A stretch of DNA of 41,732 bases from Azospirillum brasilense (GTDB lineage: Bacteria > Pseudomonadota > Alphaproteobacteria > Azospirillales > Azospirillaceae): the NCBI RefSeq assembly GCF_007827795.1, contig NZ_VITI01000027.1:1-41732 (forward strand), written 5' to 3'. Each line of letters opens with the position of its first letter. Positions within the stretch are counted from its first letter, which is position 1. Of the stretch, positions 33,469-41,518 are shown in pieces. The notes under the pieces are model-generated. The model searched no databases. It was not told the origin of the DNA and worked only from the letters and a program-made list of their open reading frames with translations. The translations under genes and the position numbers were made by a program.

Positions 33469-34052
33469 CCCAGTCGAACCCGTCGGCCCTGACCGGCGAC
33501 ACCACCCTCCTGTCCCGCAACGGCGCGGGGCGCCGCGGCCCAGGGCGCCGGGCCGAGCATTTCCTGGAGCAGGTGATGTTCCAGAGCCGCTGGCTCCTGG
33601 CGCCTCTCTATGTCGGCTTGGTGGGCGCGCTGTTGATGATCGGCTGGCGCTTCGCGCTGGAAATGGTGCACGCACTGCCGCTTCTGATTCATGGCACGGA
33701 AAACGACATCATCCTGATCGTGCTCGGGCTGGTAGACCTGACGATGGTCGGCAACCTCGTGCTGATGGTGATCTTCAGCGGCTATGAGAACTTCGTCTCG
33801 AAGATCGACGTCGCCGGCCACGCCGACCGTCCGGAATGGATGGGCAAGCTGGATTTCAGCGCGCTGAAGGTCAAGCTGATCGCCAGCATCGTGGCGATCT
33901 CCTCCATTCAGATCCTGAAGACCTTCATGAACGTGTCGGAGGTGTCCGACCGCGACCTGATGTGGCTGGTCGCCATCCACGTCACCTTCATCGTCTCCGG
34001 CGTGCTGCTGGCGACCATGGACGTGCTGGTCAAGAAGAGCCACGCGCACTGA
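33465..34052 (+). CDS. UPF0114 (YqhA-like) membrane protein
   Basis: This 195-residue inner-membrane protein belongs to the YqhA/UPF0114 family, whose function is not established. After a polar N terminus (about 1-30) come four hydrophobic segments, at about 42-66, 82-105, 135-153 and 166-185. The family core reads FLEQVMFQSRWLLAPLY, VDLTMVGNLVLMVIFSGYENF and KVKLIASIVAISSIQILK. Its ATG lies in the stop of the Hcp-like gene (ATGA), and the ion-channel homologue follows 26 bp later with a strong ribosome site. Its linkage to T6SS genes here is unusual. Confidence 0.9.
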   Translation: MTQSNPSALTGDTTLLSRNGAGRRGPGRRAEHFLEQVMFQSRWLLAPLYVGLVGALLMIGWRFALEMVHALPLLIHGTENDIILIVLGLVDLTMVGNLVLMVIFSGYENFVSKIDVAGHADRPEWMGKLDFSALKVKLIASIVAISSIQILKTFMNVSEVSDRDLMWLVAIHVTFIVSGVLLATMDVLVKKSHAH

Positions 34053-34078
34053 CATCCGGCAGGAAAGGAGAGGGCATC

Positions 34079-35020
34079 ATGATTCGGTACGCGCTGGCGT
34101 TCCTCGCCATCCTTCTGACCGGCCTGCCCGGAGCGTCAAGGGCGGAGCCGGCCAAGGTGGTGGTCGGCACCTACGTCAACCAGATCACCGGGGTGAACCT
34201 CCGCGACAATCAGGTCAATGTGGACTTCTACGTCTGGTTCCGCTGGGACGACGACTCGCTGAACCCGCTGGAGACGTTCGAGCTGATGAACGGGCGGATC
34301 GAGTCGCGCACCCCCACCCCGGTCCGCAAGCTGAAGGACACCAACTACGGGCAGGCGCGCGTCCAGGCGGTTCTGAACCAGCCCTGGGACGTGAGCCGCT
34401 TCCCGCTGGACACCCAGACCATCCGTCTGGTGATCGAGGACAGCGACCTGACGGCCGAGCACTTCGTCTATGTGCCGGACACCGACAACAGCACGCTCGA
34501 CCCCGACGTCGACGTCTCGGGCTACACTCTGACCAGCAACGGCGCCACCATTTCGGCGCACCGCTACCGCACCAATTACGGCGACATCACCCTGCCGAAG
34601 AACCACGAGTCGGTCTATTCCCGCTACACCCACGCGATCACCCTGGAGCGGCCGGATTCGGTCTATTACATCAAGACCTTTTCGACCATCTTCATCTCCT
34701 CGGTGGTGGCCTTCCTGGCCTTCCTGGTAAAGCCGGTGGACCTCGATCCCCGATTCGGCCTGGGCATCGGCGCGCTGTTCGCCGTGGTCGCCTGCTACTT
34801 CGTCATCGCCAGCGACCTGCCGCGCAGCAGCGGCTTCACCCTGTCGGACCGGGTCAACCTCGCCTCCATGGGCATGATCTTCCTCAGCCTGATGCAGAGC
34901 GCGGTGTCGCTGATGATCTACGAGCGGAACGCGGCGAAGTCCCTGCTTCTGGACCGCTGGTGTCTGGTGGTCTTTCCCGTCACCTACGCGCTGCTGTGCG
35001 TCTGGCTGACCACGGTGTGA
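34079..35020 (+). CDS. Prokaryotic pentameric ligand-gated ion channel homologue
   Basis: This 313-residue protein has a signal peptide (about 1-22) and an extracellular beta-sandwich (about 25-195). The sandwich contains VDFYVWFRWDDDSLNP, NQPWDVSRFPLDTQ and LVIEDSD, as in GLIC/ELIC-type Cys-loop relatives. Four membrane helices follow, at about 200-218, 226-245, 262-283 and 295-311. The FPLDTQTIRLVIED block corresponds to the Cys-loop-preceding FPxDxQ signature. AGGAAAGGAGAG upstream gives a strong ribosome site. In this family five subunits form a ligand- or proton-opened channel in the inner membrane. The ligand cannot be predicted. It ends the T6SS plus-strand arm. Confidence 0.85.
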   Translation: MIRYALAFLAILLTGLPGASRAEPAKVVVGTYVNQITGVNLRDNQVNVDFYVWFRWDDDSLNPLETFELMNGRIESRTPTPVRKLKDTNYGQARVQAVLNQPWDVSRFPLDTQTIRLVIEDSDLTAEHFVYVPDTDNSTLDPDVDVSGYTLTSNGATISAHRYRTNYGDITLPKNHESVYSRYTHAITLERPDSVYYIKTFSTIFISSVVAFLAFLVKPVDLDPRFGLGIGALFAVVACYFVIASDLPRSSGFTLSDRVNLASMGMIFLSLMQSAVSLMIYERNAAKSLLLDRWCLVVFPVTYALLCVWLTTV

Positions 35021-35116
35021 GGTTGGTGATCCGACACCGCCGCGGGACGCCGCTCCGGCCTGAGCTTCGCCACAATCCGTCGTCATGCTCCGCGGAGAGC
35101 GACAAGGGAGAGTGGC

Positions 35117-35848
35117 ATGATCGGAAACCGGACGGCGCTGGCTGCGGCGGCGTTTCTCGCCATCGGGATCGCGGCGGCGGGCTGGTCGGCGGGGCGGGAG
35201 GTCGCGCAGGTCCGGCTGGCCGACCGCTTCGTCACCGTGAAGGGCTCCGCCGAGCGTGAGGTCAAGGCGAACCTCGCCCTCTGGCCGGTGCGCTTCGTCG
35301 CCACCGGCGACGATCTGTCCGCCGTGCAGGCGAAGACGGCGGCGGACGAGAAAGCCGTGCTGGCCTTTCTGGAGCGGTACAGTCTGGGCGCCGACGCCGT
35401 CGTCTCGCGCTCGCTCGATCTCGTGGACCTGCTCGCCCAAGCCTACCGCCAGGGTCCGGCGGATCAGCGCTACATCCTCACCCGCACCCTGATGGTCCGC
35501 AGCCCCGACGTGGAGCGGGTGGACCGCGCCAGCCAGAATCTGGCGGAGCTTCTTGACCAGGGCGTCACCCTGGGCGGGGAGCCGGGCATGGGCTCCGGCC
35601 CCAACTACCTGTTCACGCGACTGAACGACGTGAAGACCGAGATGATCGCCGAGGCGACGGCCAAGGCGCGCGAGGCGGCAACCCAGTTCGCGACCGACAG
35701 CGGCGCGACGCTGGGCGGTATCCGTCGTGCCAATCAGGGCCTGTTCCAGATCCTCGCCCGCGACGAGGCCCCCGGCATCATGGAAAGCCGGCAGATCGAC
35801 AAGGTCGTCCGCGTCGTGTCGACGCTCGACTGGGAATTGGTGGATTGA
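35117..35848 (+). CDS. SIMPL domain (DUF541) periplasmic protein
   Basis: This 243-residue protein has an N-terminal hydrophobic segment (about 5-24), probably an uncleaved anchor or signal peptide. The SIMPL fold follows: FVTVKGSAEREVKANLALW at the start, a central YILTRTLMVRS strand and a C-terminal VRVVSTLDWELV. SIMPL proteins are periplasmic or surface-exposed and of poorly known role, some linked to oxidative stress. AGGGAGAG precedes ATG 35117. It lies 96 bp after the channel gene and may be a separate unit. A GC-rich stem CCGCCC/GGGCGG (35919-35942) downstream may end transcription. Confidence 0.87.
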   Translation: MIGNRTALAAAAFLAIGIAAAGWSAGREVAQVRLADRFVTVKGSAEREVKANLALWPVRFVATGDDLSAVQAKTAADEKAVLAFLERYSLGADAVVSRSLDLVDLLAQAYRQGPADQRYILTRTLMVRSPDVERVDRASQNLAELLDQGVTLGGEPGMGSGPNYLFTRLNDVKTEMIAEATAKAREAATQFATDSGATLGGIRRANQGLFQILARDEAPGIMESRQIDKVVRVVSTLDWELVD

Positions 35849-35877
35849 AGGGGCGATAGCGCTCCGCCCGCATCCTC

Positions 35878-35902
35878 CGCTATATAGCTACCATACATAT
35901 CG
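35878..35902. promoter_or_regulatory. ModE box 1 (distal)
   Basis: CGCTATATA (35878-35886), a 7-bp spacer and TACATATCG (35894-35902) form a near-perfect inverted repeat. It matches the ModE operator pattern CGCTATATA-N6/7-TATATAGCG known from enterobacteria. It lies 387 bp before modE and 29 bp after the SIMPL gene stop, so its target is not evident. Confidence 0.7.
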
Positions 35903-36221
35903 AATTCCCGGCATCAGACCGCCCTCGGCCAGAGGGGGGCGGACGGCGTTGCGTGTCACCGCTCTATGAGGCGTTCTGACGTCGAAGCCGCTAATCTTGT
36001 GTCTGTAATCCATCGAGTCCGACACCGGATAAGCAATAACGCCTCGATCAGCGCCAGAACAGGCCTGCAACTTAGGCATAATGAACAGATTGCGTGCATT
36101 GTTTGCGCGGCGCGCCTCTTGGTTTGGCCCGATCCTCAAGTCGGCTTCGAGCGCCCTCTCATCGCTATCCCTAAAAAATGACGGCATTGTCAGAAAGCGC
36201 TAGTTCACCTGCGCCGAGAAT

Positions 36222-36246
36222 GGTTATATAGCCAACGTATATAGCG
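36222..36246. promoter_or_regulatory. ModE box 2 (modE promoter)
   Basis: GGTTATATA (36222-36230), a 7-bp spacer and TATATAGCG (36238-36246) make a ModE-type operator ending 18 bp before the modE start. Molybdate-bound ModE would be expected to repress the whole modE-modABC unit from here. Confidence 0.8.
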
Positions 36247-36264
36247 AAATCGGAGTGCCCGCTC

Positions 36265-37056
36265 ATGTCCGTCCAACCGCAGGTGTCGTTCGCCGGGCCG
36301 CAAGCGTCGCCGATCGGCGCCGAGCGCATCCGGCTGCTGGAGGCGGTGGGGCGCGAGGGCAGCATTTCCGGCGCGGCGCGGTCGGTGGGCGTCACCTACA
36401 AGGCGGCCTGGGACGCCATCGACGCCATGAACAACCTGTTCGGCCGCCCGCTGGTCGAGGCGCAGGCCGGCGGAAAGCGCGGCGGCGGAACCGCCTTGAC
36501 GCCGGATGGCGTACGGCTGGTCGCCACCTTCCACCGTCTGCAGAGCGAGATGGTCCGCGCCTTCCAGGTGCTGGAACCGGAACTGAACGGCACCGGCCTG
36601 TCCGCTGCCAGCCTGATATGGGGATTTTTCATGCGCACCAGTGCCCGCAATACCCTCCGCGGAACCATCACCGCCATCACCGACGGGGCGGTGAACGCCG
36701 AAGTCATCCTGGCCGTCTCGGACCAGACCTCGATCGTCGCGATCATCACCCGCGACAGCGTGCGTGACCTGGGCCTGTTCCCGGGGCGCGCGGCGACGGC
36801 GCTGATCAAGGCGCCCTTCGTGATCCTCGCCCCGGCGGACGAGGCGAAGCGCACCTCGATGCGCAACCGCGTGGAGGGCGTAGTGGCCCGCCGCGAGGAC
36901 GGCGCCGTGAACAGCGAGATCACCCTGGACATCGGCGGCGGCAAGACGCTGACCGCCATCATCACGCTGCGCAGCGCCGACGACATCGGTCTCAAGCCCG
37001 GCGACCCGGCCTGCGCGCTGATCGACGCATCGCACATCATCCTTGCGGTGGATTGA
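36265..37056 (+). CDS. modE: Molybdate-responsive regulator ModE
   Basis: This 263-residue regulator represses molybdate uptake genes when it binds molybdate. The N-terminal winged helix (about 20-115) reads RLLEAVGREGSISGAARSVG, then VTYKAAWDAIDAMN and GTALTPDGVRLV. Two tandem MOP (molybdate-binding) domains follow, each opened by an S-x-RN signature: SARNTLRGTI (about 125) and SMRNRVEGVV (about 197). CGGAG precedes ATG 36265. As modE leads the operon, it is autoregulated through the box at 36222-36246. Confidence 0.95.
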   Translation: MSVQPQVSFAGPQASPIGAERIRLLEAVGREGSISGAARSVGVTYKAAWDAIDAMNNLFGRPLVEAQAGGKRGGGTALTPDGVRLVATFHRLQSEMVRAFQVLEPELNGTGLSAASLIWGFFMRTSARNTLRGTITAITDGAVNAEVILAVSDQTSIVAIITRDSVRDLGLFPGRAATALIKAPFVILAPADEAKRTSMRNRVEGVVARREDGAVNSEITLDIGGGKTLTAIITLRSADDIGLKPGDPACALIDASHIILAVD

Positions 37057-37081
37057 CGATAGGATCGGAAGGAGTTTTCGA

Positions 37082-37828
37082 ATGAGGCATTTCCTGCTTG
37101 CCACCGTCGCCGTGATGTCCCTCTCGGCGACGGCCCACGCCGACGAATTCAACGTCGCGGTCGCCGCGAACTTCACCGCCCCGGCGAAGGAGATCGCCAC
37201 CGTCTTCGAGCAGAAGACCGGCCACAAGGCCGTCCTGAGCTTCGGCGCGACCGGCCAGTTCTACGCCCAGATCAAGCAGGACGCGCCCTTCGTCGTCTTC
37301 CTCGCCGCCGACGACGAGACGCCGAAGAAGGCGGTCGAGGAGGGCTTGGCCGTTCCGGATTCCCGCTTCACCTACGCCGTCGGCCGTCTGGTGCTGTGGA
37401 CCAAGGCCAGCGACGCCCAGCTGGGCGAGGACACGCTGCGCAAGGGCGCTTTCGAGAAGCTGTCGATCGCCAACCCGGCGACCGCGCCCTATGGCGGCGC
37501 CGCGGTGCAGGCCATGAAGAAGATGGGCGTCTTCGAGGCGATCCAACCGAAGATCGTCCAGGGCAACAGCATCGCCCAGGCCTTCCAGTTCGCCGAGACC
37601 GGGGCTGCCGAGCTGGCCTTCGTCGCCCTGTCCCAGGTGATCGCCAAGCCGGACGGCACCCGCTGGCCGGTTCCGGAGTCGCTGCACGACCCGATCTTCC
37701 AGGACGCCGTCCTGCTGAGGAAGGGCGCCGGCAACGAGGCCGCCACGGCCTTCCTCGCCTTCCTGAAGGGGCCGGAGGCCGCCGCGGTGATCTCCAAGTA
37801 CGGCTACGGCACGAGGGCGCCGAACTGA
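37082..37828 (+). CDS. modA: Molybdate ABC transporter substrate-binding protein ModA
   Basis: This 248-residue periplasmic protein captures molybdate or tungstate for the ModBC permease. A signal peptide (about 1-20, ending THA-like TAHA before DE) precedes VAVAANFTAPAKEIA. Binding-site segments SFGATGQFYAQIK and NPATAPYGGAAVQAM are of the Azotobacter ModA type. AAGGAG lies just before ATG 37082; an upstream ATG at 37043 would add 13 residues that overlap the end of modE. It is 25 bp after modE and 34 bp before modB. Confidence 0.95.
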   Translation: MRHFLLATVAVMSLSATAHADEFNVAVAANFTAPAKEIATVFEQKTGHKAVLSFGATGQFYAQIKQDAPFVVFLAADDETPKKAVEEGLAVPDSRFTYAVGRLVLWTKASDAQLGEDTLRKGAFEKLSIANPATAPYGGAAVQAMKKMGVFEAIQPKIVQGNSIAQAFQFAETGAAELAFVALSQVIAKPDGTRWPVPESLHDPIFQDAVLLRKGAGNEAATAFLAFLKGPEAAAVISKYGYGTRAPN

Positions 37829-37862
37829 CCATGCCGGCCTCCCTGGTAAGGACAGCCCGCCG

Positions 37863-38531
37863 ATGAGCTGGCAACCGATCATCCTGACCCTGGAACTGGC
37901 GGCGCTGACGACGGTCATCCTGCTGATCGTCGGCACGCCCCTGGCCTGGTGGCTGGCGCGGTCCGGAGCCTGGTGGAAGGAGGCGGTGGCCACGGTGGTG
38001 GCGCTGCCTCTGGTGCTGCCGCCGACGGTTCTGGGCTTCTACCTGCTGATGCTGCTGGGACCGAACGGCCCCGGCGGGTGGCTGGCCTCCCTGTGGGGCG
38101 CCCGCTCCATGGCCTTCACCTTCGAAGGGCTGGTCATCGGGTCGGTGCTGTACTCGATGCCCTTCGTGGTGCAGCCGATCCGCAACGCCTTCGAGGCGTT
38201 CGGCGACCGCCCGCTGGAGGCGGCGGCGACGCTGCGCGCCTCGCCGCTTGACACCTTCTTCACCGTGGCGGTGCCGCTGGCCCGCCGCGGCTTCCTGACC
38301 GGCGCCGTGCTGGGCTTCGCCCACACCATGGGCGAGTTCGGCGTCGTCCTGATGATCGGCGGCAACATCCCCGGTCAGACCAAGGTCCTGTCGGTGGCCA
38401 TCTACGACTATGTCGAGACGCTGCAATGGGACGAGGCCCATCTGCTGGCCGGCGGCATGCTGGTCTTCTCCTTCACGGTGATCCTGACGATGATGATGCT
38501 GGAGAAGCGCATCGGGCGGGGCGGGCAATGA
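37863..38531 (+). CDS. modB: Molybdate ABC transporter permease ModB
   Basis: This 222-residue inner-membrane permease has about five to six helices, beginning at residue 5. The EAA loop that contacts ModC reads RPLEAAATLRASPLDTF (about 117-134). LPLVLPPTVLGFYLLMLLG and GFAHTMGEFGVVLMIGGNIPG are typical ModB segments. Its stop overlaps the modC start (ATGA). Confidence 0.95.
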   Translation: MSWQPIILTLELAALTTVILLIVGTPLAWWLARSGAWWKEAVATVVALPLVLPPTVLGFYLLMLLGPNGPGGWLASLWGARSMAFTFEGLVIGSVLYSMPFVVQPIRNAFEAFGDRPLEAAATLRASPLDTFFTVAVPLARRGFLTGAVLGFAHTMGEFGVVLMIGGNIPGQTKVLSVAIYDYVETLQWDEAHLLAGGMLVFSFTVILTMMMLEKRIGRGGQ

Positions 38532-39619
38532 GCCTGTCGGTGCATTTCCACGGGACGCTCGGCCGCTTCGACCTGGATGTGACGTTCGAGGCGCCGGGCC
38601 GCGGCATCACCGCGCTGTTCGGCCCGTCCGGCTGCGGCAAGACCTCGGTGCTGCGTTGCGCGGCCGGGCTGCAGCGGTTGAACGGGCGCTTTGCCCTGGA
38701 CGGTGATGTCTGGCAGGAGGGGCGGACCTTCCGGCCGACGCACAAGCGGCCCATCGGCTACGTCTTCCAGGAGGCCAGCCTGTTCCCCCATCTGTCGGTG
38801 CGCACCAACCTGCTGTTCGGCCATCGCCGGACGGTGGGGCGGGGCGTGCCGGAGCACATCCGCCTGGGCGACGTGGTGGATCTGCTGGGGTTGGGGCATC
38901 TGCTCGACCGCTCGCCGGAGCATCTGTCCGGCGGCGAGCGCCAGCGGGTCGGCGTGGGCCGTGCGCTGCTCTCGCAACCGCGCCTGCTGCTGATGGACGA
39001 GCCTCTGGCGGCGCTCGACCGCTTCAGCAAGGAGGAAATCCTTCCCTATCTGGAACGGTTGCACGGCGTGCTGTCCGTCCCCGTCCTCTATGTCAGCCAC
39101 GACATCGCGGAGGTCGAGCGGCTGGCCGACCATCTGGTGCTGCTGCGCCAGGGGCGCGTCGTCGCCGCCGGACCGATGCAGGAGCTTCAGGCCGATCCCA
39201 CCCTGCCCATCGCCCGCATGCCCGAAGCCGGGGTGACCCTGCCCGCGGTGGTGGCGGGACGGGAGGACGCCTACGGCCTGACCCTGCTGCGGCTGGACGG
39301 CGGAAACCTGCTCGTTCCGGGCGACCTCGGGCCGCAGGGGACGGCACGGCGCGCCCGCATCGCGGCGTCCGACGTCAGCCTCGCCCGCAACCCGCCGGAG
39401 GGCAGCACCATCCTGAACGCGCTTCCCGCCCGCATCGTCGCGGCGGAGCGGCACGACGACGTCCAGATGATGGCCGTTGTAGCCCTGGGCGAGGAGGGGA
39501 GGGGCGCGCGTCTGCTCGCCCGCGTCACCCGCAAGAGCTGGGATGCTCTGGGACTGTCGCCGGGCCAGCCGGTCTATGCCCAGGTCAAGGGCGTGGCCCT
39601 GGTCCAGGAAACGATGTGA
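38528..39619 (+). CDS. modC: Molybdate ABC transporter ATPase ModC
   Basis: This 363-residue ATPase powers molybdate import. It has Walker A GPSGCGKT (32-39), the Q loop VFQEASLFPHLSV, signature LSGGERQR (133-140), Walker B LLLMDEPLAALD and the switch histidine in YVSHD. A C-terminal MOP/TOBE domain (about 290-363) holds STILNALPARIV. Start ATG 38528 overlaps modB. The gene ends 18 bp from the convergent EamA transporter gene. Confidence 0.95.
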   Translation: MSLSVHFHGTLGRFDLDVTFEAPGRGITALFGPSGCGKTSVLRCAAGLQRLNGRFALDGDVWQEGRTFRPTHKRPIGYVFQEASLFPHLSVRTNLLFGHRRTVGRGVPEHIRLGDVVDLLGLGHLLDRSPEHLSGGERQRVGVGRALLSQPRLLLMDEPLAALDRFSKEEILPYLERLHGVLSVPVLYVSHDIAEVERLADHLVLLRQGRVVAAGPMQELQADPTLPIARMPEAGVTLPAVVAGREDAYGLTLLRLDGGNLLVPGDLGPQGTARRARIAASDVSLARNPPEGSTILNALPARIVAAERHDDVQMMAVVALGEEGRGARLLARVTRKSWDALGLSPGQPVYAQVKGVALVQETM

Positions 39620-39637
39620 GTCGAACGGGTGCTGTGC

Positions 39638-40537
39638 CTATCCGGGCGTGAAGCGCCTGGGCAGGCGCAGCGCCCCCGTTCCCATCGCGATTCCGAACAG
39701 AACGCACAACAGCCCCGCCGCGTGGGCGAGCGTGAAGGCCTCGCCCAGGAACAGCACGGCGGCCAGCACGCCCGCTGCCGGAATCAGCCCGGTGAACAGC
39801 CCGGCCCGGTTGGCCGGCACATGGGCGATTCCGCGCATCCACAGCACCACCGCCAGCAGGCCGCCGGTCAGCCCGGACGCCACGAACAGCAGCCAGACCC
39901 AGCCGGGCACCGCCGCCGGATCGAAGCCGCCCAGCGTCGCCAGCGCACCCGGCGCCATCATCGCCGCGGCCAGGACATTCGCCAGGCAGGTCAGCGCCAG
40001 AGGCGGAATCCGCCCGCCGAGCCGCCGCGCGAAGACTCCGTACAGCCCCTCCGACACCACCGCGCCCAGCACCAGCGCGTTGCCGACGACGGAATCGTCC
40101 GGTCCACCGCCGCCGCCCGGCCTGAGGTTCAGCGCGACCATGCCCACGACCGCCAAGGCGATGGCCGCGGCGCTGCCGGCCCCGATCCGCTCGCGCAGGA
40201 TCAGCGCCGCCCCCAGCGCCGTCATGGCCGGGATGGTGCTGGTGATGATTCCGGCGGCCACCGCGCTGGTTTCGCGCAGCCCATAGAGAAGGAACAGGTT
40301 GAACAGCACCATGCCGAACAGGGAGAGCAGGGCGAGGCTCGTCCAGTCCCGAGCGTTGCGCGGCAGCGCCGCCGCTCCACCCCTGAGGGCAAAGGGCGCC
40401 AGCAGCGCCGCGACCAGGGCGAAGCGCATTTCGGCCGCCACAAGCGGTGGGATATGGGATACGATGACCTTAGAGGCCGGAACGGACAGGCCGACCAGGG
40501 TCATCGACAGGGCGAGGTTGAGAAAAGCGGTGCGCAT
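39638..40537 (-). CDS. EamA/DMT-family transporter
   Basis: This 299-residue inner-membrane transporter has ten predicted helices in two EamA repeats. The first repeat runs from about 5 to 135 (MRFALVAALLAPFAL, SAVAAGIITSTIPAMTAL) and the second from about 150 to 285 (NRAGLFTGLIPAAGVLAAVLFLGE). The P-A-hydrophobic pattern near each repeat end is typical. The substrate is unknown; family members export metabolites or amino acids. It converges with modC and diverges from the acyl-carrier-like gene. Confidence 0.9.
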   Translation of the reverse strand: MRTAFLNLALSMTLVGLSVPASKVIVSHIPPLVAAEMRFALVAALLAPFALRGGAAALPRNARDWTSLALLSLFGMVLFNLFLLYGLRETSAVAAGIITSTIPAMTALGAALILRERIGAGSAAAIALAVVGMVALNLRPGGGGGPDDSVVGNALVLGAVVSEGLYGVFARRLGGRIPPLALTCLANVLAAAMMAPGALATLGGFDPAAVPGWVWLLFVASGLTGGLLAVVLWMRGIAHVPANRAGLFTGLIPAAGVLAAVLFLGEAFTLAHAAGLLCVLFGIAMGTGALRLPRRFTPG

Positions 40538-40601
40538 GGCCGCATTCTATGGGCGCCGACGCCGTCTTACGGAAGCGGCATTTTCACGCAATGAATTTGC
40601 A

Positions 40602-40620
40602 AAGAATGCGTGTCATTCTT
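40602..40620. promoter_or_regulatory. Perfect 7-bp dyad upstream of ACP-like gene
   Basis: AAGAATG (40602-40608), spacer CGTGT and CATTCTT (40614-40620) form a perfect inverted repeat, and the flanking bases extend the symmetry with one mismatch. It lies 33 bp before the ATG at 40654 in the divergent region with the EamA gene. It is a likely operator for an unidentified dimeric regulator. Confidence 0.5.
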
Positions 40621-40653
40621 CGCGCCAAGGTCGCGGTACACAAGGGGCGGGGT

Positions 40654-40992
40654 ATGTCGGAGCCGATCCTCGGGATCACCAACTGGATGCATCTTTTCCG
40701 CTGGATCGTGAAGCTGATCCGTGACGAATACGGTGTGGATGAAAAGGTCCTGACCCGCAACGCCGCGTTGGATGGCGGAATCGGCCTCACCGCCGAGCAG
40801 CTCGAGCAGGTGCTTGACCACATCGCCGAAACCTTCGAGCTGACCTTCCCCGAGAACACCCTGAACGAAGCCGTGCGGTTGGAAGACCTCTGCACGCTGA
40901 CCGCCTGGATGCGCGGCCTCTTCAAGAAGCCGGACTTCGTCACCCCGCCGTTCGAGGAGCGCTGCCGGTCCCTCAACAACGTGCCGGCCTGA
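40654..40992 (+). CDS. Acyl-carrier-protein-like protein without attachment serine
   Basis: This 112-residue helical protein has an ACP-like layout: a first helix ending in DEYG, the loop LDGGIGLTAEQLEQVL at the place of the DSL motif, and FELTFPENT matching the F-x-I-P turn of ACP. A closing helix follows VRLEDLCTLTAWM. The serine that carries phosphopantetheine in ACP is absent (G44, L45, T46, A47 occupy the region), so it probably does not carry acyl groups. DUF1493-type ACP-like proteins are a possible relative. ATG 40654 was chosen because the ACP-like fold begins there; earlier in-frame starts run through the dyad at 40602-40620. Its function is unknown. Confidence 0.6.
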   Translation: MSEPILGITNWMHLFRWIVKLIRDEYGVDEKVLTRNAALDGGIGLTAEQLEQVLDHIAETFELTFPENTLNEAVRLEDLCTLTAWMRGLFKKPDFVTPPFEERCRSLNNVPA

Positions 40993-41089
40993 TTCGCACG
41001 GTTCATACCTCACGGCTGGAAACGCTCCCGCGGGTTCCCATCTGCGGCAGCGAACCCGTCCCGCCAACCATTCTTCCCTTGAGCATTTC
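40993..41089. terminator. Possible stem-loop after ACP-like gene
   Basis: CGGGTTC (41031-41037) pairs with GAACCCG (41052-41058) across a 14-base loop in the 97-bp gap. No T run follows, so termination is uncertain. Confidence 0.35.
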
Positions 41090-41518
41090 ATGCCGTTGCA
41101 TCTCATCAAGCTGGCCGTCGGGATCGACGACCTCGACCATTTGGCGGCCGTGCAGGCCCGCCGCGCGCAGACCGTCGCAGACCGATTGATGGTTCCCGTT
41201 TTCACGCGCCGTGTGCCGAAGCGTGGGGAGGATATCCTCGCCGGCGGGTCGATTTACTGGGTGGTCCGCGGTTCCGTCGCCGCCCGACAGCGGGTGATCT
41301 CCATCGACACCACCGTGGACGAGGAAGGAGAGAGTTGCTGCATCCTCGGCATGGACCCGCAACTTGTCGCCACCGTGCCGACGCCCCACCGGCCGTTTCA
41401 GGGATGGCGCTATCTCGACCCGCAAGCCGCGCCCAAGGATATGTCCGACGCCGGTGGGCAGGGCGACGAGTTGCCGGCCCATCTGGCCGCCGAATTACGG
41501 TCTCTCGGCCTGCTGTAA
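41090..41518 (+). CDS. DUF1489 family protein
   Basis: This 142-residue cytoplasmic protein of the alphaproteobacterial DUF1489 family has no known function. It opens with PLHLIKLAVGIDDLDHLAAV. The conserved blocks TRRVPKRGEDILAGGSIYWV and GWRYLDPQAAPKDM are both present. The length and ending are normal for the family. There is no signal peptide. The start ATG 41090 is the first one that keeps the family N terminus; the ribosome site is weak (TTGAGC). Confidence 0.9.
   Translation: MPLHLIKLAVGIDDLDHLAAVQARRAQTVADRLMVPVFTRRVPKRGEDILAGGSIYWVVRGSVAARQRVISIDTTVDEEGESCCILGMDPQLVATVPTPHRPFQGWRYLDPQAAPKDMSDAGGQGDELPAHLAAELRSLGLL

Larger units (their letters stand above)
35849..36264. promoter_or_regulatory. 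416-bp non-coding region before modE
   Basis: There is no credible protein gene here. The region holds a first ModE box (35878-35902), a GC stem CCGCCC/GGGCGG (35919-35942), about 250 bp of noticeably lower GC content than the surroundings, and a second ModE box (36222-36246) just before modE. Short open frames exist on both strands (35966-36181 and 35888-36187) but show no family likeness or ribosome site. A small RNA between the boxes is possible and is not shown. Confidence 0.5.

Noticed and set aside
35888..36187. 99-codon minus-strand frame and 71-codon plus-strand frame (35966-36181) in the gap before modE
   Set aside because: No motif, no ribosome site and no hydrophobic or repeat pattern. 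One runs across ModE box 1. An sRNA or plain regulatory DNA is more likely.
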